From Pseudomonas sp. AN-1 (GTDB lineage: Bacteria > Pseudomonadota > Gammaproteobacteria > Pseudomonadales > Pseudomonadaceae): a DNA stretch of 64,000 bases. The position numbers were made by a program, and so were the translations under genes. The stretch covers positions 3,720,001 to 3,784,000 of the forward strand of contig NZ_CP139195.1 in NCBI RefSeq assembly GCF_034057115.1, read 5' to 3'. Shown in pieces: positions 28,903 through 40,178 of this stretch. The notes below the pieces were generated by a model that was not told where the DNA came from, did no database searches, and worked only from the letters and a program-made list of their open reading frames with translations. Position 1 is the stretch's first letter. Each line of letters begins with the position of its first letter.

Positions 28903-29646
28903 ATGAACAGCACCGCCAGCAGCCAGCCGGAAGGCGAAAAGATCCTCATCGTCGACGACGACGTGCGCCTGCGCCGCCTGCTCGAGCGCTTCCTCGACGA
29001 GCAGGGCTACCGGGTCAAGACGGTGGAGAACGTCGAGCAGATGGACCGCCTGCTGGCCCGCGAGCTGTTCAACCTGGTGGTGCTCGACCTGATGCTGCCG
29101 GGCGAGGACGGCCTGTCCGCCTGCCACCGCCTGCGCGCGCAGGACAACCGCATCCCGATCATCATGCTCACCGCCAGGGGCGACGAGGCCAGCCGCATCC
29201 AGGGCCTGGAGCAGGGCGCCGACGACTACCTGGCCAAGCCGTTCAATCCCCGCGAGCTGCTGGCGCGCATCCGCGCCGTGCTGCGCCGCCAGGCGCCGCT
29301 GGTGCCCGGCGCGCCGGGCGTCGAGGAGGAGACGGTGAGCTTCGGCGACTACGAGCTGAACCTCGGCACCCGCGAGCTCAAGCGCGGCGGCGAGGTGCAC
29401 ATGCTGACCACCGGCGAGTTCGCCGTGCTCAAGGCGCTGGTCCAGCATGCTCGCGAGCCGCTGACCCGCGACAAGCTGATGAGCTTGGCGCGCGGCCGCG
29501 AGTGGGATGCCCTGGAGCGCTCCATCGACGTGCAGATCTCGCGCCTGCGCCGGCTGATCGAGCCCGATCCCTCCAAGCCGCGCTACATCCAGACGGTGTG
29601 GGGCGTCGGCTACGTGTTCGTGCCGGACGGCAGCGCGCGCAAGTGA
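28903..29646 (+). CDS. ompR: OmpR-family response regulator (AmgR)
   Basis: 247 aa, the length of P. aeruginosa AmgR. The receiver domain (about 13-127) has the acidic pocket DDD (18-20), phospho-acceptor Asp62 in LDLMLPG and the Lys of LAKPF (about 112). A winged-helix DNA-binding domain follows (about 150-240, ending VWGVGYVFVPDG). AmgRS controls envelope-stress genes and aminoglycoside tolerance in P. aeruginosa. The start ATG 28903 is preceded by CGAGGA; a slightly longer frame begins at 28888. Its TGA overlaps the GTG start of envZ, the usual two-component coupling. Confidence 0.95.
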   Translation: MNSTASSQPEGEKILIVDDDVRLRRLLERFLDEQGYRVKTVENVEQMDRLLARELFNLVVLDLMLPGEDGLSACHRLRAQDNRIPIIMLTARGDEASRIQGLEQGADDYLAKPFNPRELLARIRAVLRRQAPLVPGAPGVEEETVSFGDYELNLGTRELKRGGEVHMLTTGEFAVLKALVQHAREPLTRDKLMSLARGREWDALERSIDVQISRLRRLIEPDPSKPRYIQTVWGVGYVFVPDGSARK

Positions 29647-30956
29647 GAACCCCGGTCTGGTTCCCGCAGAGCGTGTTCGCCCGCATCCTCTGGCTGGTGC
29701 TGATCGTCGTGCTGTTCTCCAAGGCGCTGACGCTGGTCTACCTGCTGATGAACGAGGACATGCTGGTCGACCGCCAGTACAGCCACGGCACGGCGTTGAC
29801 CATTCGCGCCTACTGGGCGGCCGATCCTGCCTCGCGCGAGGCGATCGCCGCCGCCGCCGGGCTGCGCCAGCTCGGGGCCGACGAGGTGCCGGCCGGCGAG
29901 TACCACTGGCCGTACACCGAGGTGCTGCAGGAGCAGATGCGCCAGGAGCTCGGCGCCGACGCCGAGCTGCGCATGCGCGCGGCCCGTTCGCCGCGCCTGT
30001 GGGTGCTGGCGCCCAGGCTCGGCCCGGACTGGGTCGAGGTGCCGCTGTATCCCTATCCGCTGAAGATCCAGCGCATCTGGAGCGTGCTCGGCTGGTTCCT
30101 CGCCATCGGCCTGCTGTCCACCGCGGCGGCCTGGCTGCTGGTGCGCCAGCTCAGCCTGCCGCTCAAGCGCCTGGTGTTCGCCGCCCGCCAGATCGGCCGC
30201 GGCCGCAGCGTGCGCCTGCCGGTGGGGGACACGCCGAGCGAGATGACCGAGCTGTACCGCGCCTTCAATCAGATGTCCGAGGACGTCGAGCAGGCCGCCC
30301 GCGAGCGCGAGCTGATGCTCGCCGGGGTGTCGCACGACCTGCGCACGCCGCTGACCCGCCTGCGCCTGTCGCTGGAACTGCTGCCGGCCGACAACGAGCT
30401 GACCGAGGACATGGTCCGCGACATCGAGGACATGGACGCCATCCTCGACCAGTTCCTCGCCTTCATCCGCGACGGCCGCGACGAGCCGCTGGAGGAGCTC
30501 GATCTCAACGAGCTGGTCCGCGAGGTGGCCGCGCCGCTCAACCAGAACCAGGAGCAGGTGCGCCTGTGCCTGGAGCCGCTGCCGGCCATGCCGCTGCGCC
30601 GGGTGTCGGTCAAGCGCCTGCTGGCCAATCTGATGGAGAACGCCCTGCGCCACGGCGGCAGCGGCGTCGAGGTGTCCTCCAGCCTGTCCGGCAGCGCGGC
30701 GGCGCCCTACGTGGTGCTCAGCGTGCTGGACCGCGGTCCGGGCATCGATCCGGCCGAACTGGACAGCATCTTCAACCCGTTCATCCGCGGCGACCGCGCG
30801 CGCAGCAGCAAGGGCACTGGCCTGGGCCTGGCCATCGTCAAGCGCATCGCCGCCCAGCACGGCGGCAGCGTCGAGCTGCGCAACCGCGCCGGCGGCGGGG
30901 TGGAGGCGCGGGTGTGCCTGCCGATCGGGTTGCTGTTGCCGCGGGATGCGGCCTGA
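29643..30956 (+). CDS. envZ: EnvZ-family sensor histidine kinase (AmgS)
   Basis: 437 aa. Inner-membrane sensor: first helix about 12-33, periplasmic domain about 35-147, second helix about 150-170, HAMP linker to about 225. The phospho-acceptor is His231 in GVSHDLRTPLTRLRL, followed by the N-box NLMENALRHG, G1 DRGPGIDP and G2 GTGLGLAIVKR. Partner of the response regulator just upstream. The start GTG at 29643 overlaps the ompR stop and gives the typical N-terminus RTPVWFPQSVFARILWLVL. Confidence 0.95.
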   Translation: MRTPVWFPQSVFARILWLVLIVVLFSKALTLVYLLMNEDMLVDRQYSHGTALTIRAYWAADPASREAIAAAAGLRQLGADEVPAGEYHWPYTEVLQEQMRQELGADAELRMRAARSPRLWVLAPRLGPDWVEVPLYPYPLKIQRIWSVLGWFLAIGLLSTAAAWLLVRQLSLPLKRLVFAARQIGRGRSVRLPVGDTPSEMTELYRAFNQMSEDVEQAARERELMLAGVSHDLRTPLTRLRLSLELLPADNELTEDMVRDIEDMDAILDQFLAFIRDGRDEPLEELDLNELVREVAAPLNQNQEQVRLCLEPLPAMPLRRVSVKRLLANLMENALRHGGSGVEVSSSLSGSAAAPYVVLSVLDRGPGIDPAELDSIFNPFIRGDRARSSKGTGLGLAIVKRIAAQHGGSVELRNRAGGGVEARVCLPIGLLLPRDAA

Positions 30957-31069
30957 AGGCGTCCCGGCCTAAGCGGTCGCCTGTTTGGCGGACGCGGCAG
31001 CGTTGGCAGGACATCTGCCGTTGCGCCACAATTCAGCCGTCGCTGCGCGCATACACGGACGTATCAAGC

Positions 31070-31714
31070 ATGGACCGCACCCGGCTCATCAAGGCAACGC
31101 TGGCGTTGCTCCTCAAGCTCGCCCTGCTCTGGCTGGCCCTGCCGCTGGTGGTGATCAGTCTGATCCTCCTGCAGGTCAGCATGCCGCGCTTGGCCGTCTT
31201 CGCCTGGCCACCCTTCCTTGGCGCGGCGGCGTTCACGCTGGCCCTGGCGTGGGCGGTTGCCTGGCGCCACGCCAGCCGGGAGCTGCTGGTGGTCACCGTG
31301 CTCGCCAGTCTGGCGGCGGGCGTTGCCTTCCTGCATGGCCGTCACCTCAGCCATCCCGGCTTCGCCGCGCTGCTGAGCGTTTCTCTGGTGCCGGCGGTGA
31401 TCAATTTCCTCTACCGCAATCGCATCACCGAATCGATGTTGGCCCTGCTGCCCGTGCTGGTGCTGGCCTACCTGTTCGTCAGCGTGCTGTATGGCGGCGC
31501 CTTCATCCTCTGGGTCTGGGCTGTCGCCGGTTGGCCGCTGCGGGACGAGCCCGGGCAGTTTGTCGAGGTGCTGTTCGACAGCAGCCTTGCCTTCACGCTG
31601 ATGCTGCCGTTCAGCCTGATGTACCTGCTCGGCAAGCACTGCCATGCTCCGCTGCTGCGAAGGATGGCGGCCTTGGCGGATAGATACCGGTCTGGACGGT
31701 GGTGGCCGCGATAG
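31070..31714 (+). CDS. Hypothetical multi-pass membrane protein
   Basis: 214 aa. I do not recognise the family. Five to six hydrophobic helices are visible (about residues 10-35, 45-65, 70-87, 95-110, 120-150 and 170-190), with short polar loops and an arginine-rich C-terminus (RYRSGRWWPR). ATG at 31070 follows a 113-bp gap after envZ and has only a weak ribosome site. It converges on rimK, 34 bp away. In the P. aeruginosa order I recall, this slot holds an LD-carboxypeptidase-like gene instead, so this is a lineage-specific occupant. Confidence 0.65.
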   Translation: MDRTRLIKATLALLLKLALLWLALPLVVISLILLQVSMPRLAVFAWPPFLGAAAFTLALAWAVAWRHASRELLVVTVLASLAAGVAFLHGRHLSHPGFAALLSVSLVPAVINFLYRNRITESMLALLPVLVLAYLFVSVLYGGAFILWVWAVAGWPLRDEPGQFVEVLFDSSLAFTLMLPFSLMYLLGKHCHAPLLRRMAALADRYRSGRWWPR

Positions 31715-31748
31715 TGGCCAATCGTCGTCCGGGTATGGCGTGACGGGC

Positions 31749-32654
31749 CTATCCCCGGCCCTTGGTGCGCGTCTGGTTCGGCCGGGCGTGCTCCTCGATG
31801 TGCTGGATGATCATCGCCGCCACGTCCTGGCCGGTGGTGGTCTCGATGCCTTCCAGGCCCGGCGAGGAGTTGACCTCCATCACCAGCGGACCGTGGTTGG
31901 AGCGCAGGATGTCGACCCCGGCCACGCCCAGGCCCATGACCTTGGCGGCGCGGATCGCGGTCATGCGCTCCTCGGGGGTGATCTTGATCAGGCTGGCGGT
32001 GCCGCCGCGGTGCAGGTTGGAGCGGAACTCGCCGGGCTTGGCCTGGCGCTTCATCGCCGCGATCACCTTGTTGCCGACCACGAAGCAGCGGATGTCGGCG
32101 CCGCCGGCTTCCTTGATGTACTCCTGGACCATGATGTTCTGCTTGAGGCCCATGAACGCCTCGATCACCGACTCGGCGGCCTTTTCCGTCTCGCACAGCA
32201 CCACGCCGATGCCCTGGGTGCCTTCCAGCACCTTGATCACCAGCGGTGCGCCGTTGACCATCTGGATCAGGTCGGGAATGTCGTCGGGGGAGTGGGCGAA
32301 GCCGGTCACCGGCAAGCCGATGCCCTTGCGCGACAGCAGCTGCAGCGAGCGCAGCTTGTCCCGCGAGCGGCTGATCGCCACCGATTCGTTGAGCGGGAAC
32401 ACGCCCATCATCTCGAACTGGCGCAGCACCGCGCAGCCGTAGAAGGTCACCGAGGCGCCGATGCGCGGGATCACCGCGTCGAAGCCCTCCAGCGCCTGGC
32501 CGCGGTAGTGGATCTGCGGCTTGTGGCTGGCGATGTTCATGTAGGCGCGCAGGGTGTCGATCACCACCATCTCGTGCCCGCGCTGCTGGCCGGCCTCGAC
32601 CAGGCGGCGGGTGGAATACAGGCGCGGGTTGCGCGACAGCACGGCGATCTTCAT
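31749..32654 (-). CDS. rimK: RimK, ATP-grasp glutamate ligase for ribosomal protein S6
   Basis: 301 aa, the family length. Adds glutamate residues to the C-terminus of ribosomal protein RpsF using ATP, altering translation output; in Pseudomonas this is tied to motility, surface attachment and c-di-GMP. The ATP-grasp segments are clear: [17 protein letters not shown] (nucleotide loop), [18 protein letters not shown] and the metal-binding [17 protein letters not shown] at 32652-32654 overlaps the rimB stop and has AGGTG upstream. The two form a coupled pair. Confidence 0.95.
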   Translation of the reverse strand: MKIAVLSRNPRLYSTRRLVEAGQQRGHEMVVIDTLRAYMNIASHKPQIHYRGQALEGFDAVIPRIGASVTFYGCAVLRQFEMMGVFPLNESVAISRSRDKLRSLQLLSRKGIGLPVTGFAHSPDDIPDLIQMVNGAPLVIKVLEGTQGIGVVLCETEKAAESVIEAFMGLKQNIMVQEYIKEAGGADIRCFVVGNKVIAAMKRQAKPGEFRSNLHRGGTASLIKITPEERMTAIRAAKVMGLGVAGVDILRSNHGPLVMEVNSSPGLEGIETTTGQDVAAMIIQHIEEHARPNQTRTKGRG

Positions 32655-33136
32655 CGGACACCTGAAAGAGAGAGACTGGCGGGCAGCGGCAGTTGCGGCT
32701 TGCCCTGGACATAAGTGAGCGCGGGATTGACCACCAGTTGGCCGGCGATCAGGGCCTTGGCGCCGAGCAGCACGCGGTAGCGCATGGTCTTGCGGCAGGC
32801 CAGGGTGAATTCTACAGGCCAATGGCGGTCGCCGAGCACCAAGTTGGTGCGAATCACGTAGCGGGTCTGGGTATGGCCGGTGGAACTGCGGATGGTCTTC
32901 ATGTCCACCAGCGGCGCCTCGCGCTGGCGGTGCCGGCGCTGCACCAGGCTGCCGAGGTGGGCGGTGAAGCGCACCCAGGGCTGGCCGTCGCGCTCGAAGG
33001 GCTCGATGTCGCTGGCATGCAGGGTGGAGGTGGCAGCGCCGGTGTCGATCTTGGCGCGCAGGCCGGCCAGGCCCAGCTCGGGCAGGGCGATCCACTCGCG
33101 CAGGCCGATCACGGCCAGATGGTCGAAGGTCTTCAC
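32651..33136 (-). CDS. rimB: RimB-like retropepsin-fold protease
   Basis: 161 aa. The family is annotated as an ATP-dependent zinc protease but has a retropepsin-like fold; the aspartyl motif is [15 protein letters not shown] (residues about 28-42). In P. fluorescens RimB removes glutamates from RpsF, opposing RimK. The start is GTG at 33134-33136 ([16 protein letters not shown]); no ATG is placed near the conserved N-terminus. Its stop overlaps the rimK ATG. The diguanylate cyclase gene ends 41 bp upstream on the same strand and may be co-transcribed. Confidence 0.88.
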   Translation of the reverse strand: MKTFDHLAVIGLREWIALPELGLAGLRAKIDTGAATSTLHASDIEPFERDGQPWVRFTAHLGSLVQRRHRQREAPLVDMKTIRSSTGHTQTRYVIRTNLVLGDRHWPVEFTLACRKTMRYRVLLGAKALIAGQLVVNPALTYVQGKPQLPLPASLSLSGVR

Positions 33137-33177
33137 GTCGGCTCGACTTCCCCTGGTGGAGGCCGCTGCGTGGGCGC

Positions 33178-34638
33178 TCAGTCGGCGCAGGTGCACTCGA
33201 GCGGCTTGATTCCCACGCGGTCGCGACCGTGGTGCTTGGCATCGTACAGCGACTCGTCGGCGCGCTGCATCAGGCGCGCCACCGTGTCGCCGCGCAGCAC
33301 CGTGGCCACCCCTGCGCTTGCGGTGAGCCGCCGCGGACAGGGGAAGACGTGCGAGCGCACCCGTTGCAGAAGACGCCCGGCCAGCAGGGCGGCCTGCTCG
33401 AGATCGGTCTCGTGGCAGATGATCAGGAACTCCTCGCCGCCCCAGCGGCATACGGTGTCGACCTCGCGCAGGCCGTCGCCGAGCAGGCGGGCGAACGCCT
33501 CGAGCACCTTGTCGCCGGTGAGATGGCCGAAGTCGTCGTTGACCAGCTTGAAGTGGTCGATGTCCAGCAGGATCACCGACAGCGGCCGGTCGTAGCGCTG
33601 GGCACGCAGGATATCCAGGGAAAATGACGGATTGAGGGCGTTGCGGTTGGGCAGCCCGGTCAGCGCGTCGGTTTCGGCCAGTGCCTTGAGCTGGCGGTTG
33701 AGCTTGCGCAGGCGGGTCATCCACAGCAGGCTGGTGCCGGCGATGGCGGTCAGCACCAGGCCGACCCACAGGGCCAGGCTGTAGTCGGTGACCACGCCGG
33801 TCACCACGTCCAGGCGCACGTGGCGGTCGACGATCTGCCGGCGCTCGCCCGGCGTGAGGGTGGCGATGCCCTTGTCGAGGATGTCGCGCAGGGTGGTTTC
33901 CGACTTGAGCACGCCCATGCGCAGCTGGTTGTCGTAGCCGGGGATCTGCCCGGAGATCTTCAGGTTGAACCAGCCCTCGTGCTTGATGGTGGCGGCGGCG
34001 ACGATCAGCGAGCGCAGGGTCATGTCGGCCTTGCGCTCCGACACCAGACTGAGCGCCTCGCGTTCCGACTCGGTCGGCACGATGCGCAGCTCGGGGAAGT
34101 CGCGGGCGATGCGCTCGGCCATGGCGGTGCCGCGCGGCAGGGCGATGCTCTTGCCCTTCAGGGCGCCGATGTCGGAGACGAACGGATGCTCCTCGCGGGT
34201 GATGATCACGTTGGGGTCGACCAGCAGCGGCTCGGTGAAGATCAGCCACTGGTCGCGGTCGGGGGTGCTGTTGAGGAAGCTCAGCGCCAGGCACTCGCCG
34301 CGTTGGGCGGCGGCCAGGCTTTCTTCCCAGGTGCGGGTGGCGTGCAGCCTGAGCGATGCGCCGCTGCGCTGGACCACCAGGGCGATAAGGTCGGCGGCCA
34401 TGCCGACATGCTGGCCGCTCGGGTCGATCTGCTCGAACGGCCACCAGTCGGGATCCACGCACAGCGGGATCGACGATCGCGCCTGCAGGTAGGCGCGCTC
34501 CGACTCGCTCAGCTCGACGCTCGCCGCGACCGCCGCCAGCGGCAGGCAGGCGAGCAGCCCGGCGAGCAGCAGCGCTGCCAGCCGGCGCCCCAGCCCCGAT
34601 GTGGCGTGGCGCGGCGAAGGGGCGTGGGCCTCGGGCAT
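33178..34638 (-). CDS. Diguanylate cyclase with periplasmic solute-binding (SBP_bac_3) sensor
   Basis: 486 aa. Order: signal or anchor helix (about 18-37), a family-3 solute-binding domain in the periplasm (about 40-285; [20 protein letters not shown]), a transmembrane helix (about 290-313) and a GGDEF domain (about 330-480). The active-site motif is GGEEF near 400, a functional variant, and the allosteric I-site RxxD (REVD) sits five residues before it. It should make c-di-GMP in response to a periplasmic ligand, perhaps an amino acid. ATG 34636-34638 has AGGAAG 7 nt upstream. It is divergent from hslR and just upstream of rimB-rimK. Confidence 0.92.
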   Translation of the reverse strand: MPEAHAPSPRHATSGLGRRLAALLLAGLLACLPLAAVAASVELSESERAYLQARSSIPLCVDPDWWPFEQIDPSGQHVGMAADLIALVVQRSGASLRLHATRTWEESLAAAQRGECLALSFLNSTPDRDQWLIFTEPLLVDPNVIITREEHPFVSDIGALKGKSIALPRGTAMAERIARDFPELRIVPTESEREALSLVSERKADMTLRSLIVAAATIKHEGWFNLKISGQIPGYDNQLRMGVLKSETTLRDILDKGIATLTPGERRQIVDRHVRLDVVTGVVTDYSLALWVGLVLTAIAGTSLLWMTRLRKLNRQLKALAETDALTGLPNRNALNPSFSLDILRAQRYDRPLSVILLDIDHFKLVNDDFGHLTGDKVLEAFARLLGDGLREVDTVCRWGGEEFLIICHETDLEQAALLAGRLLQRVRSHVFPCPRRLTASAGVATVLRGDTVARLMQRADESLYDAKHHGRDRVGIKPLECTCAD

Positions 34639-34780
34639 GATGAACTTCCTGATTGTTCGGCGGCGGCCGGATCGCCCGGGTGGGCATCGAACCATTATGA
34701 TCAAGCCTAGGCGGGCCCGCCATCTGCCGTGACGCGGTCGACAGCGCCGCCGGGCAAGTGCGGAGCGAGGAGAGCAGGGC

Positions 34781-35173
<393 letters not shown>

Positions 35174-35216
35174 GCATCGATAGATTCGACCCGCAGCGGC
35201 GATAGACGGGCGCCCC

Positions 35217-35246
35217 TTGGTGATGCCTGCCGTTTGCGCCTAAAAT
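35217..35246 (+). promoter_or_regulatory. Probable sigma70-type promoter of hslO
   Basis: TTGGTG at 35217-35222 and TAAAAT at 35241-35246 are separated by 18 bp and lie 33 bp before the hslO ATG. The match is fair, so hslO can probably be expressed independently of hslR. Confidence 0.4.
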
Positions 35247-35278
35247 TGGCCCTCACGAGCGAACCCAGCGGGTCTGGC

Positions 35279-36166
35279 ATGTCCGATTTTTCCCAACGTT
35301 TCCTGTTCGAAGACACCGATGTGCGCGGCGAACTGGTCGAGCTCGACCAGAGCTTCGCCGAGGTGCTGGCCAAGCACGCCTACCCCGAGCCGGTCGCCGA
35401 GTTGCTCGGCGAGATGCTCGCCGCGGTGACCCTGCTCAGCGACATCCTCAAGTACGACGGCCTGCTGGTGCTGCAGGCGCGCTCCAGCGGCCCGGTGCCG
35501 CTGCTGATGGTCGAGTGCTCCAGCGACCGCGAGATCCGCGGCATCGCCCGCTACGACGCCGAGGCCCTGGGCACGGCGCACACGCTGCGCGAACTGATGC
35601 CCGAGGGCGTGCTGGCGATGACCGTCGATCCGAAGGTCGGCAAGCGCTACCAGGGCATCGTCAGCCTCGATGGCGAGACCCTGGCCGACTGCCTGTCCGG
35701 CTACTTCGAGATGTCCCAGCAGCTGCCCAGCCGCTTCTGGCTGAATGCCGACGGCCGTCGTGCCCGCGGCCTGCTGCTGCAGCAGCTGCCGGCCGACCGC
35801 CAGACCGACCCCGACGAGCGTGCGGCCAGCTGGGAGCACCTGCTGACCCTGGCCGATACCCTGACCGCCGAGGAGCTGCTCGGCCTCGACAACGAGACCC
35901 TGCTGCGCCGCCTGTACCATCAGGAAACGGTGCGCGTGTTCGACGCCGAGCCGCTGCGCTTCGGCTGCAGCTGCTCGCGCGAGCGCTCGGCCAATGCCCT
36001 GGCCAGCCTGGGCGAGGCCGACGCCGTGCAACTGGTCCAGGAGCAGGGTGGATCCGTGCAGATCGACTGCCAGTTCTGCAACCACAGCTACCGTTTCGAC
36101 GCCGCCGACATCGCCCAGCTGTTCGCCGGCGGCGGCAGTGCCGAGCCGTCGCCGACCCGGCACTGA
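35279..36166 (+). CDS. hslO: Hsp33, redox-regulated molecular chaperone
   Basis: 295 aa. Holdase activated by oxidation plus heat; it protects unfolding proteins in the cytoplasm. The zinc/redox switch is complete: CxC near 230-232 (FGCSCSRER) and CxxC near 264-267 (CQFC). The N-terminal substrate-binding domain is well conserved ([18 protein letters not shown]-like region at about 45-60). I start at ATG 35279 ([12 protein letters not shown]), the standard N-terminus; an in-frame TTG at 35234 is unlikely. PckA follows after a 126-bp promoter region. Confidence 0.95.
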   Translation: MSDFSQRFLFEDTDVRGELVELDQSFAEVLAKHAYPEPVAELLGEMLAAVTLLSDILKYDGLLVLQARSSGPVPLLMVECSSDREIRGIARYDAEALGTAHTLRELMPEGVLAMTVDPKVGKRYQGIVSLDGETLADCLSGYFEMSQQLPSRFWLNADGRRARGLLLQQLPADRQTDPDERAASWEHLLTLADTLTAEELLGLDNETLLRRLYHQETVRVFDAEPLRFGCSCSRERSANALASLGEADAVQLVQEQGGSVQIDCQFCNHSYRFDAADIAQLFAGGGSAEPSPTRH

Positions 36167-36177
36167 CTGAGTGTTTT

Positions 36178-36207
36178 TTGCCCAGAGGCCGTTTTCTCTG
36201 GCATAAT
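36178..36207 (+). promoter_or_regulatory. Probable sigma70-type promoter of pckA
   Basis: TTGCCC at 36178-36183 and CATAAT at 36202-36207 with an 18-bp spacer, just after the hslO stop. The leader then contains a hairpin with 7-bp arms TGTAGCG (36226-36232) and CGCTACA (36245-36251), ending 41 nt before the pckA ATG; whether it regulates pckA is unknown. Confidence 0.45.
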
Positions 36208-36292
36208 CGCGCGCAATTTTTTCGCTGTAGCGCGCATCAAGAACCGCTACAACAATGATTGGAGGACTCGGCCACAGGCCGACGGGGACCAC

Positions 36293-37837
<1,545 letters not shown>

Positions 37838-37856
37838 TCAGCCGCGACCGTGCATG

Positions 37857-37882
37857 AAAAAGCCGCCTTCGGGCGGCTTTTT
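37857..37882. terminator. Rho-independent terminator of pckA
   Basis: Eleven-nt arms AAAAAGCCGCC (37857-37867) and GGCGGCTTTTT (37872-37882) around a TTCG loop, 20 bp after the stop. The flanking A and T runs allow it to work on both strands, serving also yceH, which converges on it. Confidence 0.92.
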
Positions 37883-37909
37883 CATTTCTGGCGGCGGGCG
37901 GGCAGACGA

Positions 37910-37943
37910 GTAGGGTAGAAAACTCGCGCAGCGATTTTCTACC
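37910..37943. repeat. GTAGGGT intergenic inverted repeat, copy B
   Basis: GTAGGGT opens a hairpin with arms GGTAGAAAA (37914-37922) and TTTTCTACC (37935-37943) and a 12-nt loop CTCGCGCAGCGA. The loop is shared with copy A at 11806-11893, and the stem base change between copies (GG to AG paired with CC to CT) is compensatory. Confidence 0.6.
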
Positions 37944-37948
37944 GCTGC

Positions 37949-38614
37949 TCAGTTGCCGTCGCCCTCCAGGCGAGCCAGACGCGCCTCCAGCTCGGCGATG
38001 CGGGCTTCCAGGGCAGCGAAGCGCTCTTCCTGCGCAGCGGCACCGGCCGGGGCGGCGCTCTCCTGCGGGCGGGCGGCGAGCAGCGCCTCCTGTTCGGCCG
38101 GATCGCCCAGCTGGTGGGCGTAGCGCTCCTCACGCTGGCCGCTCTGCCGCGGCAGCTGGCGCACCAGGCCACGGCCGGCCAGGCGCTCGAGGTGGTGGCG
38201 CACTTCCTCGGTGTCGTCGAAGGCGTGCAGGCGGCCGCTGCGCGCCAGCAGCTCGCCGAGGGTCTGCGGGCCGCGCAGCAGCAGCAGGGCGAGCAGGGCC
38301 AGCTGCGGCTGCACCAGTTCCAGCGACTTGTCGGCGCGCTGTTCCCAGCGGTCGGCGCGGCTGCCCATCACCAGGCGGACCAGGCCGCGCTGCTCCAGGC
38401 TGCGCAGGGCCTGGCCGGCCTCGCCGGGCGTGAGGTTCATCAGCGGCTCGCGGCTGGTCTTCTGGTTGCAGGCCAGCTGCAGGGCGTTGAGGGTCAGCGG
38501 GTAGCTTTCCGGCGTGGTGGCCTGCTTCTCGATCAGGCAGCCGAGGGCGCGGGCCTCGGCGGCGGACAGCGGCGCGTCGGCGAACGGCGAGGGGAGGGGG
38601 GAGGATTCGCTCAT
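37949..38614 (-). CDS. yceH: YceH-family (DUF480) winged-helix protein
   Basis: 221 aa. Two winged-helix domains fill residues about 15-180 ([20 protein letters not shown] is the family hallmark), followed by a C-terminal coiled coil (about 192-218, [20 protein letters not shown]). The family is widespread in gammaproteobacteria, but its biochemical role is not established; the fold suggests nucleic acid or protein binding. It converges with pckA across copy B of the repeat and is not obviously in an operon. Confidence 0.9.
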   Translation of the reverse strand: MSESSPLPSPFADAPLSAAEARALGCLIEKQATTPESYPLTLNALQLACNQKTSREPLMNLTPGEAGQALRSLEQRGLVRLVMGSRADRWEQRADKSLELVQPQLALLALLLLRGPQTLGELLARSGRLHAFDDTEEVRHHLERLAGRGLVRQLPRQSGQREERYAHQLGDPAEQEALLAARPQESAAPAGAAAQEERFAALEARIAELEARLARLEGDGN

Positions 38615-38699
38615 GGACTGGGGCGCTCAGCGGGGAAGAGAGGGCCCTAGTGTCCCCAAGCGGCGCCGGCATTTCCAGCGGTGCGGGCGCAGCAATGCA

Positions 38700-38723
38700 A
38701 ACGGGCGCCCTGGGGCGCCCGTT
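38700..38723. terminator. Hairpin downstream of the glycine-zipper gene
   Basis: Complementary 11-nt arms AACGGGCGCCC (38700-38710) and GGGCGCCCGTT (38713-38723) lie 9 bp beyond the stop of the minus-strand gene. On that strand only a short T run follows, so it is a modest terminator candidate. Confidence 0.5.
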
Positions 38724-38732
38724 GCGTGGGGG

Positions 38733-39224
38733 TCAGTCGTCGTGACGATGGCGATGCTTGCGGTGGCCGTAATGGCGGCCGTTGTCATGCCAGTGCTTGC
38801 CGCGATAGCGGCGGCCGTCACGGTAACCGTCCCTGTAGTAGTCGCGCTCCCGTTCGGCCTGGCTGGCGTCGCCCATGTGGTTGCCCAGCGCGCCGCCCGC
38901 GGCACCGCCGAGGCCGGCGCCGATCAGGCCGCCGGTGGTGCCGCCGACCGTCTTGCCGATCACGTTGCCGCCGGCGGCGCCGAGGCCACCGCCGATGGCC
39001 GCTTCGGTCTTGTTGCCGCGCTTGGCGCCGACTGCGCCGCCGGCCGCGCCGCCGACGCCGGCGCCGATGGCTGCGCCGGTGCTGCCGCCGACCGCCTGGC
39101 CGACCACCGAGCCGAGCACCCCGCCGAGGGCGCCGCCGACGGCTGCGGTGCCATTGCCGTCGGCCGCCCAGGCGGAGCTGCCGACCAGGGTCAGGGACAA
39201 CAGGAAGAGGGGGGCGTATTTCAT
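38733..39224 (-). CDS. Secreted or outer-membrane glycine-zipper protein
   Basis: 163 aa. Signal peptide at residues 1-20 (LFLLSLTLVGSSAWAADG). Residues about 24-117 consist of tandem GxxxG/AxxxG glycine-zipper segments (GGALGGVLGSVVGQAVGG and similar), which pack as membrane or oligomeric helices. The C-terminal tail (about 122-163) is rich in Tyr, Arg and His and highly basic. Family members (Rick_17kDa / glycine-zipper 2TM type) are often lipoproteins or envelope proteins; no lipobox cysteine is visible here. Start ATG 39222-39224 has GGAGTGA upstream. A longer frame reaches 39272 but lacks a better signal peptide. Confidence 0.8.
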   Translation of the reverse strand: MKYAPLFLLSLTLVGSSAWAADGNGTAAVGGALGGVLGSVVGQAVGGSTGAAIGAGVGGAAGGAVGAKRGNKTEAAIGGGLGAAGGNVIGKTVGGTTGGLIGAGLGGAAGGALGNHMGDASQAERERDYYRDGYRDGRRYRGKHWHDNGRHYGHRKHRHRHDD

Positions 39225-39384
39225 CGCGGCTATCACTCCGTGGGGATGTCGGCGCCGATCCTGCGCAGGCACGAGGCATTTGGCAAGAGCCGTTCCGATG
39301 GGCGGCAGCGTTTTGCAAAATTCCGCACATTGCCGCCTTTTATCGGGAACTTTGCCGGATATGCCCCGGTCAGAGGGCTCTTGC

Positions 39385-40056
39385 TCAGGTCGCGGGCAGC
39401 CCCGTGCACAACGCCAGATAGCTGTCGACGGCGGCGAACTCCTCGGTGTCCTTGGGCGCGCCGCGGCTGTCCGGCTGGCGCACGCCGAGCAGGTGGGCGA
39501 TGCCGTACTGGCGGGCGCTGCGCAGGATCGGCAGGCTGTCGTCGATGAACAGGCTGCGCGCCGGGTCGAAGCCGAAGTCCTGCTGCAGGGCGAACCAGAA
39601 CTGCTGGTCCTCCTTGGGGAAGCCGTAGTCGTGGGAGCTGATCAGGCGGTCGAAGAATGGCGCCAGCTCGACCCGCTCCAGCTTCAGCGACAGCGAATCG
39701 CGGTGGGCGTTGGTGATCAGCGCCACGCGCTTGCCGGCGGCGCGCAGGGCGGCGAGGAAGCGGTCGGCGTCCGGGCGCAGGGCGATCAGGTGGGCGATCT
39801 CCTCCTTCAGCGCGCGCACCGGCAGCGCCAGCTCGCGGCTCCAGAAGTCCAGGCAGTACCAGCTCAGTTGGCCGGCATGCTGCTGGAACAGCGGCAGCAG
39901 CTCGGCCAGCGCGGCCTCGAGGGCGATGCCGTGCTTGTCGGCGTAGCGCTGCGGCAGGTGGTGCAGCCAGAAATGGTTGTCGAAGTGCAGGTCGAGCAGG
40001 GTGCCGTCCATGTCGAGCAGGACGGTGTCGATCTGGTTCCAGGGCAGCTGGGGCAT
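39385..40056 (-). CDS. yrfG: HAD-family GMP/IMP nucleotidase (YrfG)
   Basis: 223 aa. HAD hydrolase with motif I LLDMDGTLLDLHFDNHFW (nucleophile and acid Asp near residues 15-17), motif II ITNAHR, and acidic motif IV FIDDS. YrfG of E. coli dephosphorylates GMP and IMP and helps keep the purine pool balanced. The start is ATG 40054-40056 (MPQLPWNQIDTV), which matches related proteins; an alternative ATG at 40111-40113 would add 19 Ala/Pro-rich residues. Neither has a good ribosome site. It is divergent from nudE with about 120 bp between. Confidence 0.88.
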   Translation of the reverse strand: MPQLPWNQIDTVLLDMDGTLLDLHFDNHFWLHHLPQRYADKHGIALEAALAELLPLFQQHAGQLSWYCLDFWSRELALPVRALKEEIAHLIALRPDADRFLAALRAAGKRVALITNAHRDSLSLKLERVELAPFFDRLISSHDYGFPKEDQQFWFALQQDFGFDPARSLFIDDSLPILRSARQYGIAHLLGVRQPDSRGAPKDTEEFAAVDSYLALCTGLPAT

Positions 40057-40178
40057 GGGGGCGGGCGGCTCGGGCTGGGCGGCAGCCGCTGCAGCCGCCG
40101 GGCGGCGCGGCATTCTGCCGGGAGTCGAAAAAAGGGCGCGTTATGATAACGTGTCGGCCACGCCAAGGAGTCCAGCTT

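Noticed and set aside
25248-28949. A minus-strand open frame of over 1200 codons opposite bcsC
   Set aside because: It is the antisense shadow of bcsC codon bias; composition is Ala/Arg/Gln/Leu with no motif.
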